Counted from the stretch's first letter, positions 37,105 to 45,577 are shown. The stretch: 64,000 nt of DNA from an uncultured Lachnospiraceae bacterium (GCA_947591155.1 CANQDA010000002.1:1-64000), one strand, 5' to 3'. The notes: generated from the letters alone by a model not told the origin. Numbers and translations are program-made.

Positions 37105-38064
37105 GTGTTCGATTTCAACAAACCCAAAATTGAAATAGCGGAAATGTCGGAAGATAAGAAGTTTGGACGCTTTGTAGTGGAGCCGCTCGAGCGGGGCTAC
37201 GGAACGACCCTTGGAAATTCTCTGAGAAGGATCATGCTTTCTTCTCTGCCGGGCGCGGCCGTGAGCCAGGTCAAGATCGAGGGCGTACTGCATGAGTTCA
37301 GCTCGATTCCCGGTGTGAAGGAAGACGTCACAGAGATCATCATGAACATCAAGTCGCTGGCGATCAAGAATACCAGCGAGACCAACGAGGCAAAGATCGC
37401 GTACATCGAGTTCGAGGGTGAGGGCGTCGTGACGGCGGCCGACATTCAGGTGGATCAGGATATTGAGATCATGAACCCGGAGCAGGTGATCGCTACGCTG
37501 AACGGCGGTCCGAACAGCAAGCTCTACATGGAGCTTACGATCACACGCGGACGCGGCTATGTGAGCGCGGAGAAAGGTAAGGTCGAGGATATGCCGATCG
37601 GCGTGATCGCGGTGGACGCGATCTATACGCCGGTGGAGCGTGTCAACCTCACGGTAGAGAATACCCGTGTGGGACAGATCACGGACTTTGATAAGCTGAC
37701 GCTCGATGTATATACGAACGCCACGATGGAGCCGGATGAGGCGGTCAGCCTCGCGGCGAAGGTGTTAAGCGCGCATCTTGCGCTCTTCGTCGACCTGTCC
37801 GAGAACGCGAAGTCGGCGGAGGTCATGATCGAGAAAGAGGACAATGAAAAGGAGAAGGTGCTCGAGATGAACATCGACGAGCTTGAGCTCTCTGTCCGCT
37901 CGTTCAACTGCCTGAAGCGCGCCGGCATCAATACGGTAGAAGAGCTTTGCAACAGAACGCCCGAGGATATGATGAAGGTCCGCAATCTTGGCCGGAAATC
38001 CCTTGAGGAAGTGCTGAGCAAGCTGAAAGAGCTCGGATTGTCGCTGAATCCGAGTGAAGAATAA
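37105..38064 (+). CDS. rpoA: RNA polymerase alpha subunit
   Basis: Protein of 319 aa: N-terminal assembly domain ([40 protein letters not shown]), linker and C-terminal DNA-binding domain ([20 protein letters not shown], then [18 protein letters not shown]). The start is the GTG at 37105 ([13 protein letters not shown]), 7-8 bases after AAGGAGGGG; the frame continues upstream to 37027 without a ribosome site. Confidence 0.96.
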   Translation: MFDFNKPKIEIAEMSEDKKFGRFVVEPLERGYGTTLGNSLRRIMLSSLPGAAVSQVKIEGVLHEFSSIPGVKEDVTEIIMNIKSLAIKNTSETNEAKIAYIEFEGEGVVTAADIQVDQDIEIMNPEQVIATLNGGPNSKLYMELTITRGRGYVSAEKGKVEDMPIGVIAVDAIYTPVERVNLTVENTRVGQITDFDKLTLDVYTNATMEPDEAVSLAAKVLSAHLALFVDLSENAKSAEVMIEKEDNEKEKVLEMNIDELELSVRSFNCLKRAGINTVEELCNRTPEDMMKVRNLGRKSLEEVLSKLKELGLSLNPSEE

Positions 38065-38152
38065 AGCGAATAGACACACGAAGGACTAGAAAGTGCGCAG
38101 CCAGTAAGACCGAAGAGCGTGCCTGTGCATTCCGGAATGGAGGAAAATGAAA

Positions 38153-38689
38153 ATGGCAGGTTACAGAAAACTCAGCAGAACCGCAGACCAGAGAAAGGCT
38201 CTGCTCAGGAATCAGGTGACGGCGCTGATCTACAGAGGCAGGATCGTCACCACAGAGGCAAAGGCGAAGGAAGTCCGCAGGATCGCGGAAGGCCTGATCG
38301 CGAAGGCCGTGAAAGAGATGGACAATTACGAGACCGTTACCGTCACCGCGAAGGTTGCCCGCAAGGACAAGGACGGCAAGCGCGTCAAGGAGGTCGTTGA
38401 CGGCAAGAAGGTTACCGTATACGACGAGGTTCAGAAGGAGATCAAGAAGGACAAACCGAGCAGGCTTCACGCCCGCCGTCAGATGATGAAGGTGCTTTAT
38501 CCGGTGAAAGAGGTTCCGGCTGAAGCGGCAGGCAAGAAGAAAAATACCAAGGAGATCGACCTTGTCGCAAAGTTGTTCGACGAGATCGCGCCGAAGTATA
38601 CGAGCCGCAACGGCGGTTACACCAGAATCGTCAAGCTTGGCCAGCGCAAGGGCGACGGCGCTCTGGAAGTAGTTCTGGAGCTGGTATAA
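38153..38689 (+). CDS. rplQ: Ribosomal protein L17 with long insertion
   Basis: Protein of 178 aa, about 50-60 residues longer than the usual 112-127. The normal start [20 protein letters not shown] and the end [20 protein letters not shown] flank a Lys-rich insertion (about 68-130: [52 protein letters not shown]). ATG 38153 sits nine bases after GGAGG; ATG 38147 is only three bases from it. Last gene of the ribosomal cluster, followed by a terminator. Confidence 0.95.
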   Translation: MAGYRKLSRTADQRKALLRNQVTALIYRGRIVTTEAKAKEVRRIAEGLIAKAVKEMDNYETVTVTAKVARKDKDGKRVKEVVDGKKVTVYDEVQKEIKKDKPSRLHARRQMMKVLYPVKEVPAEAAGKKKNTKEIDLVAKLFDEIAPKYTSRNGGYTRIVKLGQRKGDGALEVVLELV

Positions 38690-38717
38690 GCCGTCTGCAT
38701 GAAAAGTGAATGAGGAA

Positions 38718-38776
38718 GACCGCCGCAGGCAATTTTCCCGGGAAGTGGACGATTGCCTGACGGCGGTTTTTTTGCG
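38718..38776 (+). terminator. Terminator of the ribosomal super-operon
   Basis: ACCGCCG and CAGGCAAT (38719-38733) pair with ATTGCCTG and CGGCGGT (38751-38767) with one bulged base, followed by seven or more T. Confidence 0.92.
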
Positions 38777-38808
38777 TTGCGTAGCGCTCTGCTTTTCTGT
38801 CTTTTTCA

Positions 38809-38838
38809 TTGACGCGTTGCGGGGATAGATGATATACT
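38809..38838 (+). promoter_or_regulatory. Promoter of the ferredoxin gene
   Basis: TTGACG (38809-38814), an 18-bp spacer, TATACT (38833-38838), about 40 bp before the ATG. Confidence 0.75.
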
Positions 38839-38878
38839 GCTATATGAAACTGACACATAAATAAGGAGGACAATACAT

Positions 38879-39268
38879 ATGAAGAAACTGGTTGTGAAGG
38901 ATAAGAATGCCTGTATGGCGTGTTTAAGCTGCGTGCGCGCGTGTTCCGAGGCGTTCTACAAGGAATTCGACCCGGACAAGTCCTGCATCCGTATCGTCTC
39001 CAAGATGGGACACGACGCGGTCGTGAAGACCTGTATTCAGTGCGGCAAATGCGCGAGGAACTGTGAGGCGGGCGCGATCAAGCAGAACGCGAAGGGCGTC
39101 TACATGATCGACAAGAAGCTCTGCACGGGCTGCGGCAAGTGCGTGGAAGTCTGTCCGATGGGCGTGATGGTGAAGGCGGAGGCTTCTCCGACATCTTCGA
39201 AGTGCATTGCCTGCGGGATCTGCGCAAAGGCATGTCCGATGGATATTCTCGAGGTGCAGGAGAACTGA
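38879..39268 (+). CDS. Poly-[4Fe-4S] ferredoxin
   Basis: Electron carrier of 129 aa with four CxxCxxCxxxC sets: ACMACLSCVRACSEAF, TCIQCGKCARNCEAGA, LCTGCGKCVEVCPMGV and KCIACGICAKACPMDI, 16 Cys in all. Only the last two sets have the usual Pro after the final Cys. This resembles the iron-sulfur subunits of HycB/CooF type more than small 2x[4Fe-4S] ferredoxins. No hydrogenase or dehydrogenase partner is adjacent, so its electron partners are unknown. AAGGAGGACAATACAT precedes the ATG. Confidence 0.88.
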   Translation: MKKLVVKDKNACMACLSCVRACSEAFYKEFDPDKSCIRIVSKMGHDAVVKTCIQCGKCARNCEAGAIKQNAKGVYMIDKKLCTGCGKCVEVCPMGVMVKAEASPTSSKCIACGICAKACPMDILEVQEN

Positions 39269-39350
39269 CAGCCGGAAAGAAGCCTGGAGGCCGGCAATCA
39301 CTTTTTGTTCATAGTTTCTCTGAGTGAGAGGAAAGGAATGGTCGATTGAG

Positions 39351-40034
39351 ATGAAACGATCTGAGATCAACGCGTGTATCCGCTACATGGAGAATCTGAT
39401 CCGGGAGCACGGGTTTGAGATTCCGCCGTTCTGCAAGTGGACGCCGGAAGAGTGGGAGACAAAGGGCCACGAGTATGACGAGATCCGCGACAACATGCTC
39501 GGCTGGGACATCACGGATTACGGTCTGGAAGACTGGGAGAAGGTCGGTTTTGCCCTGATCACAATCCGCAACGGCAACCAGCACGATCCGAAGTACAAGA
39601 AGGTGTATGCGGAGAAACTCCTGATGCTCAAGGAAGGGCAGCATTCCCCGATGCACTTTCACTGGACCAAGAGCGAGGATATTATCAACCGCGGCGGCGG
39701 CACGCTCATTATCCATGTCTACAACGACGACGGGAACGGCGGATTCGCTGACACGGATGTGCTTGTAAATTCGGATGGACGGTCCTACTACGTCCCGGCG
39801 GGTACGGGCGTCGAGCTGAATCCGGGCGAGAGCATCACGCTCTGGCCGCACCAGTACCACGATTTTGACGTCAAGCCAGACACGGGCGACGTGCTGATCG
39901 GTGAGGTGTCGATGTGCAACGACGACAACACGGACAACCGTTTCTATGAGGAGATGGGGCGTTTCCCGAAGATCGTGGAGGATGAACCGCCCTACCGACT
40001 GCTCTGCAACGAGTATCCGGCGGCGCGGGACTGA
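39351..40034 (+). CDS. D-lyxose/D-mannose isomerase (cupin)
   Basis: Protein of 227 aa like D-lyxose isomerases, which interconvert D-lyxose with D-xylulose and D-mannose with D-fructose. The metal site of the cupin barrel is visible: SPMHFHWTKSEDIINRGGGT (two His and a Glu/Asp) and SITLWPHQYHDFDVKP (last His). The segment GNQHDPKYKKVYAEKLLMLK is typical. The ribosome site is poor: GAGAGGAAAGGA is about 14 bases before the ATG at 39351, so a GTG at 39324 remains possible. It is near a sugar importer, but no shared operon is evident. Confidence 0.85.
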   Translation: MKRSEINACIRYMENLIREHGFEIPPFCKWTPEEWETKGHEYDEIRDNMLGWDITDYGLEDWEKVGFALITIRNGNQHDPKYKKVYAEKLLMLKEGQHSPMHFHWTKSEDIINRGGGTLIIHVYNDDGNGGFADTDVLVNSDGRSYYVPAGTGVELNPGESITLWPHQYHDFDVKPDTGDVLIGEVSMCNDDNTDNRFYEEMGRFPKIVEDEPPYRLLCNEYPAARD

Positions 40035-40053
40035 GAATAAAAGAATAGAATAC

Positions 40054-40163
40054 GGCGGCGACCGATTTCGCTCGGTACCCTTCCTGGCATATTTTTCCCA
40101 AAAATATAAAGCGATTTTTGTGGAAAAAATATGCCGGAAATCCAAGCGAAACCGGCCGCCGCC
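40054..40163 (+). repeat. Family C long-hairpin repeat, copy 2
   Basis: A 110-bp inverted repeat: GGCGGCGACCG pairs with CGGCCGCCGCC and the tip GGCATATTTTT with AAAAATATGCC. It contains CGGTACCCTTCCTGG (40073-40087), exactly repeated at 53338-53352, and GCCGGAAATCC on the other arm. It sits between convergent genes and may also act as a terminator. Confidence 0.75.
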
Positions 40164-40259
40164 TTTTGCTATCCGTTCTGCTTACTCCCTTCCCAGGGTG
40201 CAAAGTGATTTTTGTGACAAGATGTGCCGGGGAAGGCTCGGGCAAATCGGAGCCGCCGC
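40164..40259 (+). repeat. Family C repeat, degenerate tandem copy 3
   Basis: AAAGTGATTTTTGTG with TGTGCCGG and AGCCGCCGC (40202-40259) aligns with AAAGCGATTTTTGTG, TATGCCGG and GCCGCCGCC of the adjacent copy. The left arm keeps CCCTTCC but has lost the rest. This suggests a decayed tandem duplication. Confidence 0.55.
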
Positions 40260-40266
40260 TATATTT

Positions 40267-40788
40267 TTACACTGTTTTTGGCTCCGGATAGTCGACGCCG
40301 AAGGTGTCTACCGTCATCGAGGCGATGGTCTGCTTCGTGAGCGGACGGTCCTGAAAGTCGGTGTCCGTCTCCGCGATCGCGTTCACGACGTCCATGCCCT
40401 CGATCACCTTGCCGAAAGCGGCGTAAGCGCCGTCGAGATGCGGGGCGGCCTTGTGCATGATGAAGAACTGGCTGCCTGCGGAATCCGGATGCATGGCGCG
40501 CGCCATGGACAGGACGCCCTCCGTGTGAGCCAGATCATTTTTGAAACCGTTCTGTGCGAATTCGCCCGGGATCGAGTAACCGGGACCGCCCGTACCCATG
40601 CCCTGCGGGCAGCCACCCTGGATCATGAAACCGTTGATGACCCTGTGAAAGATCAGGCCGTCATAGAAGCCCTTCTTCACAAGACTGATGAAATTGTTGA
40701 CGGAGTTCGGCGCAATCTCCGGGTAGAGTTCGGCTTTGATAATGCCGCCGTTTTCCATTGTGATCGTTACAACTGGGTTCTGTGCCAT
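40267..40788 (-). CDS. Cyclophilin-type peptidyl-prolyl isomerase
   Basis: Cytoplasmic protein-folding enzyme of 173 aa. The active-site segments are FHRVINGFMIQGGCPQGMGT, GEFAQNGFKNDLAHTEGVLS and SAGSQFFIMHKAAPHLDGAY, then AFGKVIEGMDVVNAIAETDT. No signal peptide is present. The ATG at 40788 follows GAGAGGA on the minus strand; the longer frame to 40947 crosses the promoter and is rejected. Confidence 0.95.
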   Translation of the reverse strand: MAQNPVVTITMENGGIIKAELYPEIAPNSVNNFISLVKKGFYDGLIFHRVINGFMIQGGCPQGMGTGGPGYSIPGEFAQNGFKNDLAHTEGVLSMARAMHPDSAGSQFFIMHKAAPHLDGAYAAFGKVIEGMDVVNAIAETDTDFQDRPLTKQTIASMTVDTFGVDYPEPKTV

Positions 40789-40824
40789 TTCTGCATCCTC
40801 TCTTTTCCTTGATATAGTAGTTGT

Positions 40825-40853
40825 ATTATAAACGCTTCGCGTACGGATAGCAA
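40825..40853 (-). promoter_or_regulatory. SigA-type promoter of the cyclophilin gene
   Basis: On the minus strand TTGCTA (40848-40853), a 17-bp spacer, TATAAT (40825-40830). Confidence 0.8.
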
Positions 40854-40973
40854 GCAATTTGCATATATCTGAGAAAGAATTCTCGCAGGGGTCAACACAA
40901 GAAAATTTAGACAAAACAGAACGCCCGAAATTGTAAAATATAGACAAATCTTTATTTAGACATGTAAAAGTAG

Positions 40974-41002
40974 TTGCATGTCTTTTTCTTTCGTGCTATT
41001 AT
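40974..41002 (+). promoter_or_regulatory. Promoter of the sugar ABC importer
   Basis: TTGCAT (40974-40979), a 17-bp spacer, TATTAT (40997-41002) with TG one base upstream of the -10. Confidence 0.85.
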
Positions 41003-41013
41003 AAAAGCACAGA

Positions 41014-41028
41014 TTGGAAACGTTACCG
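41014..41028 (+). promoter_or_regulatory. LacI/CcpA-type operator at the sugar importer
   Basis: TTGGAAACGTTACCG contains GGAAAC/GTTACC (41016-41027), a near palindrome with central CG typical of LacI-family sites, and matches 14 of 15 positions of the cre consensus WTGNAANCGNWNNCW. A second, weaker GAAACCGTTGCC follows (41028-41039). It lies just downstream of the expected transcription start, where a bound repressor blocks transcription. The remaining 41040-41163 holds no gene I can support. Confidence 0.65.
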
Positions 41029-41163
41029 AAACCGTTGCCGGAAACGAAACCGAAAGCTGCGGTACCCGAAGGGAAGAAAGCAGAAGTCATGCGTGAGGGC
41101 GGCGTCTCAGGTACATTTCCGAAGGACACAGAACAATATCATTTGAAAGGAAGAGGTAGAGAG

Positions 41164-42519
41164 ATGAGAAACTTCAAAAAGTATTTTGCAGTAGCTCTTA
41201 CTGCGGCAATGGTAGCAGGTCTCGCTGTTGTTCCGGCACAGGCGGACGAGGCGGCAGGCAAGGTTTATTATCTGAATTTCAAGCCGGAAGCGGATCAGGC
41301 ATGGCAGGATCTCGCGGCTACGTACACGGAGCAGACCGGCGTTCCGGTGACCGTCCTTACGGCCGCGTCCGGTGAGTACAACACCACGCTTCAGTCCGAG
41401 ATGGCAAAGGCGGAGGCTCCGACGATCTTCAATGTAGGCAACGCGGACGCCGCGGCGACATGGGACAGCTACACCTACGATATGTCTGGCACCAGCCTGT
41501 ACGATCATCTGACCGACAAGTCTCTGGTCATCAACTACAACGACAAGACGGCCGCGGTTGCGAACTGCTACGAGTGCTACGGCCTGATCTACAACAAGAC
41601 GATCCTTGAGCAGTACTGCGCGATGGACAGCGCGGTGGTATCCTCGATCGACGAGATCAACAGCTTTGATACCCTGAAGGCAGTGGCGGACGACATCAAC
41701 GGCCGCGTCGACGAGATCAACGATGAGCTTGGCACCTTCCTGACCGAGGCGTTTGCTTCCGCAGGTCTGGACAGCGGTTCCTCCTGGAGATTTTCCGGAC
41801 ATCTTGCAGGCCTTCCGCTCTACTATGAGTTCAAGGATGACGGCTGCGATCTGACGGCAGGCGAGGCTGAGATCGACGGTACATATCTCGATCAGTTCAA
41901 GAACGTATGGGATCTGTACGTATCCGCTTCCTCCGCGGATCCGGCGACTCTGGCGTCCGGCGCTCTGAACGCTGAGGCTGAGTTCGGCATGGGCGAGGCA
42001 GTGTTCTATCAGAACGGCGACTGGGAGTACTCCGCATTCACGAATCCGGAGAACGGCTACGAAGTGACGGGCGACGACATCGGCATGATGCCGATCTACT
42101 TCGGCGTGGACGATGAGAACGAGGGCCTTGCGGTCGGTACCGAGAACTACTGGGCGATCAACAGCCAGGCTTCCCAGGAAGACATCGACGCTTCTCTGGC
42201 GTTCCTCGAGTGGGTCATCACTTCCGACGAGGGCCGCGACGCGGTCACGAACCAGATGGGTCTGACGACTCCGTTCGACACCTTTGAAGGCGACTTCGCG
42301 ACCAAGAACGTGCTGGCAAATACGGCGAACGAGCTGGCGGCTGCTGGCAAGACTTCCGTGGCGTGGAGCTTCAACGCGACTCCGAACGTAGACACCTGGA
42401 GAGAGGGCGTTGTGTCCGCACTGACCGCTTACACAGACGGCAGCGGCGACTGGGACGGCGTGGTGTCCGCATTCGTCGACGGCTGGGCTGAGCAGTGGGC
42501 TCTGGCTCATGAAGAGTAA
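41164..42519 (+). CDS. Sugar ABC transporter substrate-binding protein
   Basis: Exported solute-binding protein of 451 aa, family 1 (maltose type). Starts MRNFKKYFAVALTAAMVAGL with cleavage expected at PAQA-DEAAG. There is no Cys in the signal region, so no lipid anchor is evident, unlike most Gram-positive homologues. The mature part shows GEYNTTLQSEMAKAEAPTIF and TENYWAINSQASQEDIDASL with LAFLEWVITSDEGRDAV, usual for this fold. The sugar is unknown. AAAGGAAGAGGTAGAG precedes the ATG. It is followed by a hairpin that probably reduces read-through into the permease genes. Confidence 0.92.
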   Translation: MRNFKKYFAVALTAAMVAGLAVVPAQADEAAGKVYYLNFKPEADQAWQDLAATYTEQTGVPVTVLTAASGEYNTTLQSEMAKAEAPTIFNVGNADAAATWDSYTYDMSGTSLYDHLTDKSLVINYNDKTAAVANCYECYGLIYNKTILEQYCAMDSAVVSSIDEINSFDTLKAVADDINGRVDEINDELGTFLTEAFASAGLDSGSSWRFSGHLAGLPLYYEFKDDGCDLTAGEAEIDGTYLDQFKNVWDLYVSASSADPATLASGALNAEAEFGMGEAVFYQNGDWEYSAFTNPENGYEVTGDDIGMMPIYFGVDDENEGLAVGTENYWAINSQASQEDIDASLAFLEWVITSDEGRDAVTNQMGLTTPFDTFEGDFATKNVLANTANELAAAGKTSVAWSFNATPNVDTWREGVVSALTAYTDGSGDWDGVVSAFVDGWAEQWALAHEE

Positions 42520-42552
42520 TACGCAGAGCGATCTGTCGTAAATAAGTAATTG

Positions 42553-42595
42553 AAAAGGGGCTGTTGCATTCACTTCTGCGGCAGCCCCTTTCTTA
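42553..42595 (+). terminator. Hairpin between binding protein and permease genes
   Basis: AAAGGGGCTG (42554-42563) pairs with CAGCCCCTTT (42582-42591), followed by CTTAAG. Probably a partial terminator that gives more binding protein than permease. Confidence 0.75.
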
Positions 42596-42611
42596 AGAAA
42601 GAGGGAGCATT

Positions 42612-43469
42612 ATGAACCATAAAATAATGAAAAGATATTTTCCGTTATTTGTTCTCCCGACCCTGATCGCGTTTGCAATCGGATTTATCGTGCCGTTTGC
42701 CTACGGCATTTTCCTTTCCTTCTGCAAATTCACGACTGTGTCAGACTGGACCTGGGTGGGATTCAAGAACTATACAAGGATCCTTTTTGTGAACGGCAAG
42801 CTGGATACTACGTTCCTCCATTCGCTGTGGTACACTGCGCTGTTTACGATCGTCTCCATGACGGTCATCAATGTGGTATCATTCACGATCGCCATGCTGT
42901 TGACGAAGGGGATCCGGGGGACGAACCTGTTCCGCACCGTATTCTTTATGCCGAACCTGATCGGCGGCATCGTACTCAGTTACATCTGGCTGATGATCTT
43001 TAATGCGGTGCTGGCGCCGTTCTCCAAGACGATCATCTCCACGCAGTGGCACGCGTTCATCGGTCTGCTCATTGTCGTGTGCTGGCAGCAGATCGGTTAC
43101 ATGATGATCATCTATGTCGCCGGGATCCAGAACATTCCGGGCGAGGTGATCGAGTCGGCAAAGATCGACGGCGCGAGCGGCTGGAGCATGCTCAAGCATA
43201 TCACGATCCCGATGCTGATGCCGACGATCAGCACCTGTACATTCCTGACGCTGACGAACGGATTCAAGCTGTTCGACCAGAACCTGGCTTTGACGGACGG
43301 CAACCCGGCCAAGATGTCGCAGCTGCTTGCGCTGAACATCTATGATACGATGTACGGCATGACCGGCTGGCAGGGCGTAGGTCAGGCGAAAGCAGTGATC
43401 TTCTTTATCATGGTAGCGGTGATCGCGGTCGCCCAGAACAGGCTGACGACCAGTAAGGAGGTGCAGTGA
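42612..43469 (+). CDS. Sugar ABC permease, MalF/UgpA type
   Basis: Inner-membrane protein of 285 aa with about six helices. The EAA loop that contacts the ATPase is EVIESAKIDGASGWSMLKHI then TIPMLMPT. AAGAGGGAGC precedes the ATG. Its stop overlaps the next ATG by one base. No ATPase gene is nearby, so a shared MsmK/MsiK-type ATPase elsewhere is expected. Confidence 0.94.
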   Translation: MNHKIMKRYFPLFVLPTLIAFAIGFIVPFAYGIFLSFCKFTTVSDWTWVGFKNYTRILFVNGKLDTTFLHSLWYTALFTIVSMTVINVVSFTIAMLLTKGIRGTNLFRTVFFMPNLIGGIVLSYIWLMIFNAVLAPFSKTIISTQWHAFIGLLIVVCWQQIGYMMIIYVAGIQNIPGEVIESAKIDGASGWSMLKHITIPMLMPTISTCTFLTLTNGFKLFDQNLALTDGNPAKMSQLLALNIYDTMYGMTGWQGVGQAKAVIFFIMVAVIAVAQNRLTTSKEVQ

Positions 43470-44386
43470 TGGCAAAGGCGAAGGTGAAAGCAAACGATAA
43501 TGTCAACTCTGTGAGACGCGCGAAGCACGGCGGAGTGCTCACATTGGTCTTTTCCGTCCTGAGCGTTGCGTGGATCCTGCCGATTGTGGTGGTCCTTCTG
43601 AACTCCTTCAAGAGAAAAGCGTTCATTTTCCGCAATCCGTTCGGTATCAGCGCGGCGTCGCTCTCTGACGGCTTTGACCGCTGGTGGAAGGGCGTGGAGC
43701 GCGTGATGTGCGGCACCCTGAACTACACGAACGGGCTGAAGCTGACGAATTTCTGGTCCTGCTTCGGCTACTCGCTCTTTATCACAGTGGGCGCTGTGGC
43801 GGCGATCATTCTCTGCTGTTCCATGTGCGCGTGGTACATCACCCGCGTCCGGACGAAGGTGACGAAGACGCTCTATCTGCTGTGCCTGTTTTCCATGATC
43901 GTGCCGTTCCAGATGGTCATGTTCACGCTGTCGAAGTTTGCGAACATCCTGCACCTGTCGAACCCGGTCGGCATCATTGTCGTTTACCTCGGTTTTGGTG
44001 CCGGACTTGCGGTCTTCATGTTCAGCGGGTTTATCCGCAGCATTTCGCTCGAGATTGAGGAGGCGTCCACGATCGACGGTTGCAGCCCGATCCAGACTTT
44101 CTTCCTTGTGGTGTTCCCGATCCTGAAGCCGACGACCGTGACGATCGCGATCCTCGAGGCGATGTGGGTGTGGAACGACTACCTCCTTCCGAGCCTTGTG
44201 CTCAATGTCAATAAATACAGGACGATCCCGATCGCGGTTCAGTACATGAAGCAGAGCCACGGGCAGCTCGACTGGGGCGCCATGATGGCGGTGCTGGTGC
44301 TGGCGATCGTGCCTATCGTCGTGTTCTATGTCGCGTGCCAGAAGTACATCATCGAGGGTGTTGTGGCAGGCGCCGTGAAAGGCTGA
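43469..44386 (+). CDS. Sugar ABC permease, MalG/UgpE type
   Basis: Second permease subunit, 305 aa. EAA loop: EIEEASTIDGCSPIQTFFLV then VFPILKPT. A helix near the start (VLTLVFSVLSVAWILPIVVV) and an end rich in Gly/Val (YIIEGVVAGAVKG) are typical. The ATG at 43469 follows AAGGAGGTGC; a GTG three bases earlier is less likely. Last gene of the importer unit. Confidence 0.94.
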   Translation: MAKAKVKANDNVNSVRRAKHGGVLTLVFSVLSVAWILPIVVVLLNSFKRKAFIFRNPFGISAASLSDGFDRWWKGVERVMCGTLNYTNGLKLTNFWSCFGYSLFITVGAVAAIILCCSMCAWYITRVRTKVTKTLYLLCLFSMIVPFQMVMFTLSKFANILHLSNPVGIIVVYLGFGAGLAVFMFSGFIRSISLEIEEASTIDGCSPIQTFFLVVFPILKPTTVTIAILEAMWVWNDYLLPSLVLNVNKYRTIPIAVQYMKQSHGQLDWGAMMAVLVLAIVPIVVFYVACQKYIIEGVVAGAVKG

Positions 44387-44403
44387 GACGGAAATATTTC
44401 AGG

Positions 44404-44475
44404 AAGGATGTCGCGAAGACGTGCCTGTCCGGATCTTTCAGGAGACCGGGCGGGCGACAGGCGGCATCCTTTTTG
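44404..44475 (+). terminator. Terminator after the sugar importer
   Basis: AAGGATG (44404-44410) and GCCTGTC (44423-44429) pair with GACAGGC (44456-44462) and CATCCTT, followed by TTTTG. Confidence 0.85.
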
Positions 44476-44489
44476 TATCCAGTTTACGC

Positions 44490-44518
44490 TTGCTTTTTGG
44501 AATGGTAATTGTTATAAT
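44490..44518 (+). promoter_or_regulatory. Extended -10 promoter of the lacI-type gene
   Basis: TTGCTT (44490-44495), a 17-bp spacer, TATAAT (44513-44518), with TGT directly before the -10. Confidence 0.8.
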
Positions 44519-44551
44519 CTGACACATGTATGAAAGGGTTGGGAAAGACAG

Positions 44552-45577
44552 ATGGAACAGATCACGATCAAGGAAGTGGCAAAGCTTTGCGGAGTGGGCG
44601 TGAGCACTGTGTCACGCGCGATCAACAACCATCCGGATATCAACGACGCGACAAAGCAGCTGGTGATGGAGACGATCCGGAAATACAATTATGTGCCGAA
44701 CAACAGCGCCCGCAATCTGAAACGCTCGGATTCCCACACGGTCGCGGTGCTGATCAAGGGAATCACGAATCCGTTCTTTTCGGCGATGATCCAGGTCTTT
44801 GAGCGCGAGGTCTCGGGGCGGAAGTATTCGTTTGTGCTTCAGCATGTCGAGGAATTTGAGGACGAGGTCGACGTTGCGCTGCGGCTTGAGAAGGAAAAAC
44901 GCCTCAAGGGCATCGTATTTCTCGGAGGCTTAAGCAGCCGGACGGAGCAGAAGCTCCAGCAGCTCACTGTACCCTACGTTATCAGTACTGTAGATTCAGA
45001 CTATGGCGGCGAGACCGCGATGGTCGCGGTGGATAATGAGAGAGAGAGCAAAAGAATGGTGGAATATCTGATCTCCTGCGGGCATGAGAAGATCGCGCTG
45101 CTTGCCTCGACGAAGGACGACGCAAGTATCGGCATGCTGCGACACAGCGGCTACCGTGCGGCCCTGGAGCAGGGAGGCAGAAAGTACGACGAGGAGCTTG
45201 TCATGTGGACGGAGGCGGCCGGGAAGGAGATCTACTCGATGGAGAACGGCTACGCCCTGACGAAGAAGCTTCTGGATTCCGGAAAGGAATTCACCTGCAT
45301 CTACGCGATCTCGGACAGTATGGCGATCGGTGCGTGCAAGGCCCTCTTCGACGCGGGAAAGCGTGTGCCGGAGGACTATTCGGTGGCGGGATTCGACGGA
45401 CTCGAACTCGCGGCCTACTATGAACCGTCGATCACGACGATGCGGCAGCCGCGCCGGGAGATGGCTGAGGCCTCGATCGGACTTTTGTTTGACCTGATCG
45501 AGGAGAAGGAAGTGGAGCGCCGCCGGATTTTTGAGGCCGAGCTGGTGGAGGGAAGATCCACGAAGCGCCTGGCCTGA
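44552..45577 (+). CDS. LacI-family transcriptional regulator
   Basis: Repressor of 341 aa. DNA-binding domain: ITIKEVAKLCGVGVSTVSRA, INNHPDINDATKQLVMETIR, then KYNYVPNNSARNLKRSDSHT. The sugar-binding domain follows (AVLIKGITNPFFSAMIQVFE; CIYAISDSMAIGACKALFDA). It probably controls the adjacent importer through the operator at 41014-41028. The inducer cannot be told. The ribosome site is GGGTTGGGAAAGACAG, rather weak. Confidence 0.94.
   Translation: MEQITIKEVAKLCGVGVSTVSRAINNHPDINDATKQLVMETIRKYNYVPNNSARNLKRSDSHTVAVLIKGITNPFFSAMIQVFEREVSGRKYSFVLQHVEEFEDEVDVALRLEKEKRLKGIVFLGGLSSRTEQKLQQLTVPYVISTVDSDYGGETAMVAVDNERESKRMVEYLISCGHEKIALLASTKDDASIGMLRHSGYRAALEQGGRKYDEELVMWTEAAGKEIYSMENGYALTKKLLDSGKEFTCIYAISDSMAIGACKALFDAGKRVPEDYSVAGFDGLELAAYYEPSITTMRQPRREMAEASIGLLFDLIEEKEVERRRIFEAELVEGRSTKRLA

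Noticed and set aside
41033..41163. Possible upstream extension of the sugar-binding protein from 41014
   Set aside because: It would start inside the operator and put about 50 polar residues before a perfect signal peptide that has its own ribosome site.
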